Positions 60,211-64,000 of a stretch of DNA of 64,000 nucleotides are shown here, one piece after another. Every line of letters starts with the position of its first letter. Positions within the stretch are counted from its first letter, which is position 1. Made by a program: the position numbers and the translations under genes. A model generated the notes under the pieces. The model was not told the origin of the DNA, ran no database searches, and saw only the letters and a program-made list of their open reading frames with translations. The stretch is from Alectoria sarmentosa (lineage: Eukaryota; Ascomycota; Lecanoromycetes; Lecanorales; Parmeliaceae): the NCBI GenBank assembly GCA_009733775.1, contig WOGZ01000146.1, positions 1 to 64,000 of the forward strand, given 5' to 3'.

Positions 60211-61851
60211 CTAGCCATTGTCATTCGCACGGCTACGTGCACTCTTTCTTTGTATGCGTCGCGTCCTCCAAGACATTCCCTTCCTTTCAATCACCAACAC
60301 AGCCAGTGCCCCACAGCCACCACTCCAGATGCCCAGTATTGTAAAATACCATCCTCGGTTCAACGCAGCTAGGAGTGGCTGCAAGATTGCTACCCCAGCT
60401 GCAGCCATGGTGCAACGAACAATGCTTGCTGCCGCTGCAGCAGTACTAGGGCTCTCAGGAAACACGTCCACCAGGAGAGCATTGTAGGTGTTGTAGAAAC
60501 AACAACCCATTGAGCCTTGTATGAACTGCAGTATGAGAACAATGGCTAGGTGTGCATGTTTTGTGACGGCCCATCCATAGCCTACCAAGACCGCAGTTGA
60601 TATGATCAACAGGAAGTAGCTGCCTCTCGCCCTTGCCCGCTCAATTGGAAAATGTTGTAGATCATCTCCTGCTACCTCATCAATGTTCCTGCCGATCTTT
60701 CTTGCAACTGTTCTGTAGTTATAGTCCATGATCTTCCCAATGCAAAAGCCACCAGCGATGATCCCTACACCCCGTGGGATGTATGTGAGGCCGATCTGCA
60801 GCTCGTTGAAGTGGTAGATATCTTTGAATATGTCGGGCATTACAGCCACGACCGCGTAATCGACCACATAGAAAGACCCTTGCATCCACAGTGCGAAAAA
60901 AGTGTCGAGATGAAACATGACCCGAAGACATGCTAGTGGATTGAAAAAGCGGCATTGCTGCAAGGTGCTCTTCCTCGAAGAGACGGGACTGTTTTCTCGA
61001 TTTTGGCCCTCTTGGTTCTTGGTCTTAGCGTTGCCTTTCTGGGTGAACAGCCAACGCATCAGTACAGACGACCAGCTCTCCTCCCACCAACATCTCTCTG
61101 CGTCAGAACCCCCATTACCGACCAAGACTCTTGCGGTTTCTGGGAGGAATAATCCAACACTAAGCCACAGCACCACACCCACAATAACCAAGGACCAAAA
61201 CACCCACTCGTAGCTGCCACTGGTCCATGCCACTGATCCTCCGATAACAGGCCCTACACAAGCTCCCAAGTTCAAGGCCATACTCACAGGGCCCAGCATC
61301 CTGCCTCGCTCACTTGGTACACAGATGTCTGCCACGACCCCATAGCTTACCGCCAACGCCGCACTAGCGCCCAAGCTCTGAAGTGCCCGCAAAACCAGTA
61401 GAGCGGCGTAGCTAGACTTGGTCAGGGCGAGTCCAAGGTTGCCAAATGCGTACAAAGCCAGCGTGACCAAGAACACCAACCGGCGCCCGATGGAGTCGGA
61501 TAAAGGACCGAAAACAGCTGGTGACAGGGCTTGGAAGATGATGTATATTACCAGAGTGAGGTTAATAACTTGAGCGGAAGTCTCGAAGCGTGTACGAAGC
61601 AAAGGCAGTAAAGGAAAATAGCATGTTGCTGTGAGGGGCGAGGTTATGGTAGCGAAACCTAGGAGCAGTCGCAACCGTCGCTTTTGGTTTCGCGTAAATA
61701 CGGAATAGGGAATGGACACGGGACAGGTTTTGTTCGGGCCATTGCTTGCAACTCGATCGAAGTGAGTTGCTAAAGTGCTCAATGAATCTTTGTGGGTGGG
61801 GCATTGAATGGGCGGAGAAGTAAGGTTGGCTATCTCCTTCTCCATGCTCAT
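60211..61851 (-). CDS. MFS drug:H+ antiporter, DHA1 family
   Basis: An intronless frame of 546 residues begins MSMEKEIAN. About 12 hydrophobic segments are visible in two groups of six separated by a charged loop of about 60 residues (MRWLFTQKGNAKTKNQEG ... SSRKSTLQQ). Family motifs: motif A GPLSDSIGRR (115-124), LQSLGASAALAVSYGVVADI (motif B region with the conserved Arg just before it) and GPVIGGSVAW (motif C of antiporters). The C-terminal half carries YIPRGVGIIAGG and GCCFYNTYNALLVDVFPESPSTAAAAAS, typical of fungal DHA1 / quinidine-resistance-like exporters. Plasma-membrane export of toxic compounds or polyamines is inferred. Ends in a basic tail (RIQRKSARSRAND). It lies about 200 bp from RIP block 3. 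Confidence 0.88.
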   Translation of the reverse strand: MSMEKEIANLTSPPIQCPTHKDSLSTLATHFDRVASNGPNKTCPVSIPYSVFTRNQKRRLRLLLGFATITSPLTATCYFPLLPLLRTRFETSAQVINLTLVIYIIFQALSPAVFGPLSDSIGRRLVFLVTLALYAFGNLGLALTKSSYAALLVLRALQSLGASAALAVSYGVVADICVPSERGRMLGPVSMALNLGACVGPVIGGSVAWTSGSYEWVFWSLVIVGVVLWLSVGLFLPETARVLVGNGGSDAERCWWEESWSSVLMRWLFTQKGNAKTKNQEGQNRENSPVSSRKSTLQQCRFFNPLACLRVMFHLDTFFALWMQGSFYVVDYAVVAVMPDIFKDIYHFNELQIGLTYIPRGVGIIAGGFCIGKIMDYNYRTVARKIGRNIDEVAGDDLQHFPIERARARGSYFLLIISTAVLVGYGWAVTKHAHLAIVLILQFIQGSMGCCFYNTYNALLVDVFPESPSTAAAAASIVRCTMAAAGVAILQPLLAALNRGWYFTILGIWSGGCGALAVLVIERKGMSWRTRRIQRKSARSRANDNG

Positions 61852-62039
61852 CGCTTCTCACCAATATAAAAGGTGAAGTATATAGTCAGGCTTTCAAAGA
61901 AGGACCACAAGTGAGATTTTTGCTTGACTGTCAACAAGAACTAACCTCAGCGACTCGAGACCGAGAATTAGTATCGTAGCTGCACCGTAGTGTGTAAATA
62001 ATCTGCTACCGTTAGGTGAATAACATCGTTCAAGACGTA
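61852..62039 (-). promoter_or_regulatory. short MFS-gene upstream region before RIP block 3
   Basis: Only about 190 bp of normal DNA lie between the MFS start and AT-saturated sequence, so part of the promoter may be in the mutated block. A TATATAAAAG-like element on the minus strand occurs near 61865-61880. Confidence 0.4.
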
Positions 62040-62381
62040 TAACGTTACGTGAATATTTCGATAATATAATGTAATTACTCAACAATCGCCTTTTAACGAT
62101 TTCGTAAACTAAAAAAATACGGATATTATATGTCATAAAATTTTACGTTTTTGTTTTTAAAAGATTTTAAATTCGAATCACGATCGTTTTCATCGCGTAC
62201 GCGTTTAACTTTTTTATATATAATAATTACAATAAAAATCTTTTCACATTAATTCGATATATTATTATTAATTAAAATTCGATTTTTTAATATAAATTAA
62301 AATTTTATTAAAAACATTTTTTTATACTTTTTTATTAAAATCGATAAATGAATTTTTTTTTGAATAAGTTTTAAAAATTAT

Positions 62382-62383
<2 letters not shown>

Positions 62384-62414
<31 letters not shown>
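62384..62414. repeat. 31-bp T homopolymer
   Basis: Uninterrupted T from 62384 to 62414. Could be the poly(A) end of a minus-strand non-LTR element or just a slippage product; its length may be an assembly artefact. Confidence 0.8.
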
Positions 62415-62417
<3 letters not shown>

Positions 62418-63299
62418 TATTTATAAACGAATAGATAACGATTAAATAAATTAACGATAAAATGAAATAAATATTGAATCTTTTATATATTATATATTAT
62501 ATTGTTTAAAAAATCGTATTTAATAAATTATTAATTATTAATATCGCTTTTTAAGAATTTTGTATATTAAATAAATTTGAAAATGTTAATAATAAAGTAT
62601 TTAAAAATTTTAATAAACACAATTTTCGCGTCGCGAAATTAACGTATATATTATAAAAGCGAAAGTATTTAAAATAATTTAATAAAGCTCGCTTAAATCG
62701 TTTATTTAAATTACGTATTACGTAACTAAGATGCGTTTTTAACACGTTTAATAAAAGTTTTAAATATTCGCAATTTTTTAATTTTTTTTTAACTATTAAT
62801 TTATTTAATAATTTATTAATTTAAATTCGTTATTACGTTTATAAATTTTGTAATTATTTAATTACTATGTAATTTTACTAAAAAGAAATTTTATTATCTT
62901 ATATATATTTTCTTTCGCTTTTACTTTAATAAAATTTCAATTTTTCGAAAAAAATAAATTTAATTTTATAAATAAAGTTTTTCGTTTAAAACGAAGTTAT
63001 AAATGTAATAATTAACGTTTTTATTATAAATAAAATTATAAATATAATAATTAATGTTTTTTAACGATATTTTAAAAATGTTTATTATAAAATTTATTAA
63101 TTCGAGTATTTAACGTAAAAAGCTCGCGTTTTTATAACATTTACGATTTTTCTCTTTTATATATTAAAGACGCTTTTTTAAAAAATAAATTTTCGAAAAC
63201 TATTAACGTTATTTAAGCGTTAATCTTAATTATTTTTAATTTAAACGATTAATTTTAAAATAAAATCGACATTATAATAATATTAATTTTTTTTTTCTT

Positions 63300-63910
63300 A
63301 AATTAAAAAAATAAAAAATAAAAAAACGTTTATATTTATATTATCAAATAAACGTAAAAAGATAAAAATATAATATAATTATTAAATTTAATAATTAAAT
63401 TATATAATAAAGTTAATTATTAAAAAAATTAAAAGAAAATTTTAAAATATAAAAAATAAATTTATATTTATATAATATTTTTATATACGAAATAATTTCG
63501 AAATTAATTAATAAAATTTAATTTTTATAATTTTTATAAATTTTTATAAAAGATAGCGCTGCGATAACTTATATTTTATATAAAATATATACGATTATTC
63601 GATTTAACAATTTAAAAAAAAAATTATATTTATGTCGTTAAATAAGCGTAAATGAATAAATATATATAAAAAACGTAATATTATTATTAAGTTTAATAAT
63701 TAAATTATATAATAAAGTTAATTTCTAAAAAAATAAAAAATAAATTCGAAATATATTAAAAAAATTTATCTTTATTAAATATTTTATCTACGAGATAATA
63801 GTTACGAGATTAATTAATTAAGTTTAAATTTTATTAATTTTACAAAATTATTAAAGCGAAAATTTTATAGCGAAAATATAAAAAACTTTTATAAAATTAA
63901 ATAAAACGTA
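63300..63910. repeat. two diverged direct copies of a unit of about 305 bp
   Basis: ATAATTAAATTATATAATAA occurs at 63391 and 63696, followed in both copies by AAAGTTAATT and, further on, ACGA[AG]ATAAT and GA[AG]ATTAATTAAT. Differences are largely compatible with C/T change. Confidence 0.55.
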
Positions 63911-64000
63911 TCGATTATAAAGCGCGATATTCTCGAATTCTTTTAATTTATAATTTAATATTAATCGCAATTTTATAATTTTTTTATAAAGAATAATAAT

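Larger units (their letters stand above)
62040..64000. mobile_element. RIP-saturated repeat block 3, runs off the window
   Basis: About 1.96 kb of extreme AT content with remaining C/G mainly as CpG. No coding remnant could be recognised. A 31-bp T homopolymer and a pair of roughly 305-bp direct repeats are present. Confidence 0.6.

Overview
The window comes from a filamentous ascomycete (Pezizomycotina, most likely a Dothideomycete; the species cannot be named from the sequence). Reasons: short GT-AG introns, mostly 46-87 nt with CTRAC-like branch sites; fungal families such as ATG13, a Zn2Cys6 regulator, a HET-domain gene, a NACHT-WD40 gene and YRB30; and abrupt switches between gene-bearing DNA of balanced composition and extremely AT-rich blocks with the C-to-T signature of repeat-induced point mutation (RIP).

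Layout. 1-8960 is a transposon/satellite block. A short un-mutated 44-bp minisatellite comes first, then RIP-degraded DNA. An AT-rich hairpin satellite (about 150-bp units) is split by a complete but dead 7.1-kb Ty3/Gypsy element on the minus strand (LTRs 1062-1276 and 7949-8161; gag right, pol left). The satellite resumes at 8162 and fades into nearly un-mutated copies by 8960. 9381-41755 is a compact gene island: a secreted yellow/royal-jelly-like protein, an ankyrin-RCC1-BTB protein, ATG13, a sugar-phosphate SIS-domain protein, an Rgt1-like Zn2Cys6 factor, TSR2 (40S biogenesis), a hormone-sensitive-lipase-type hydrolase, a BSD-domain protein, IND1/NUBPL (complex I Fe-S assembly), YRB30 (Ran-GTP binding) and SUP35/eRF3 (translation termination). 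41756-49868 is gene-poor, with one hypothetical ORF and a HET-domain gene carrying an in-frame stop. 49869-52130 is a second RIP block with a decayed reading frame on its right edge. 53034-61851 is an accessory island: a large NACHT-WD40 NLR with an N-terminal alpha/beta-hydrolase domain, a divergent fructosamine-kinase-like gene and a DHA1 drug:H+ antiporter. 62040-64000 is a third RIP block.

How the genes fit together. Most of the core island is unlinked housekeeping functions in head-to-head or tail-to-tail pairs with short shared spacers (TSR2/lipase, YRB30/SUP35, IND1/YRB30). The HET and NLR genes are both of allorecognition/programmed-cell-death type and sit on either side of a RIP block, a typical fast-evolving compartment.

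Most notable observations: a probable spliceosomal twin intron (stwintron) in the lipase gene that restores the conserved APRYRLAP motif; the HET gene broken by a CAG-to-TAG-type stop close to a RIP block; the kinase-like gene with His in place of the expected metal-binding Asp; and the nested Gypsy-in-hairpin-satellite structure with a visible RIP gradient. All exon boundaries were derived by hand from frame, splice signals and remembered family conservation; no searches were run.
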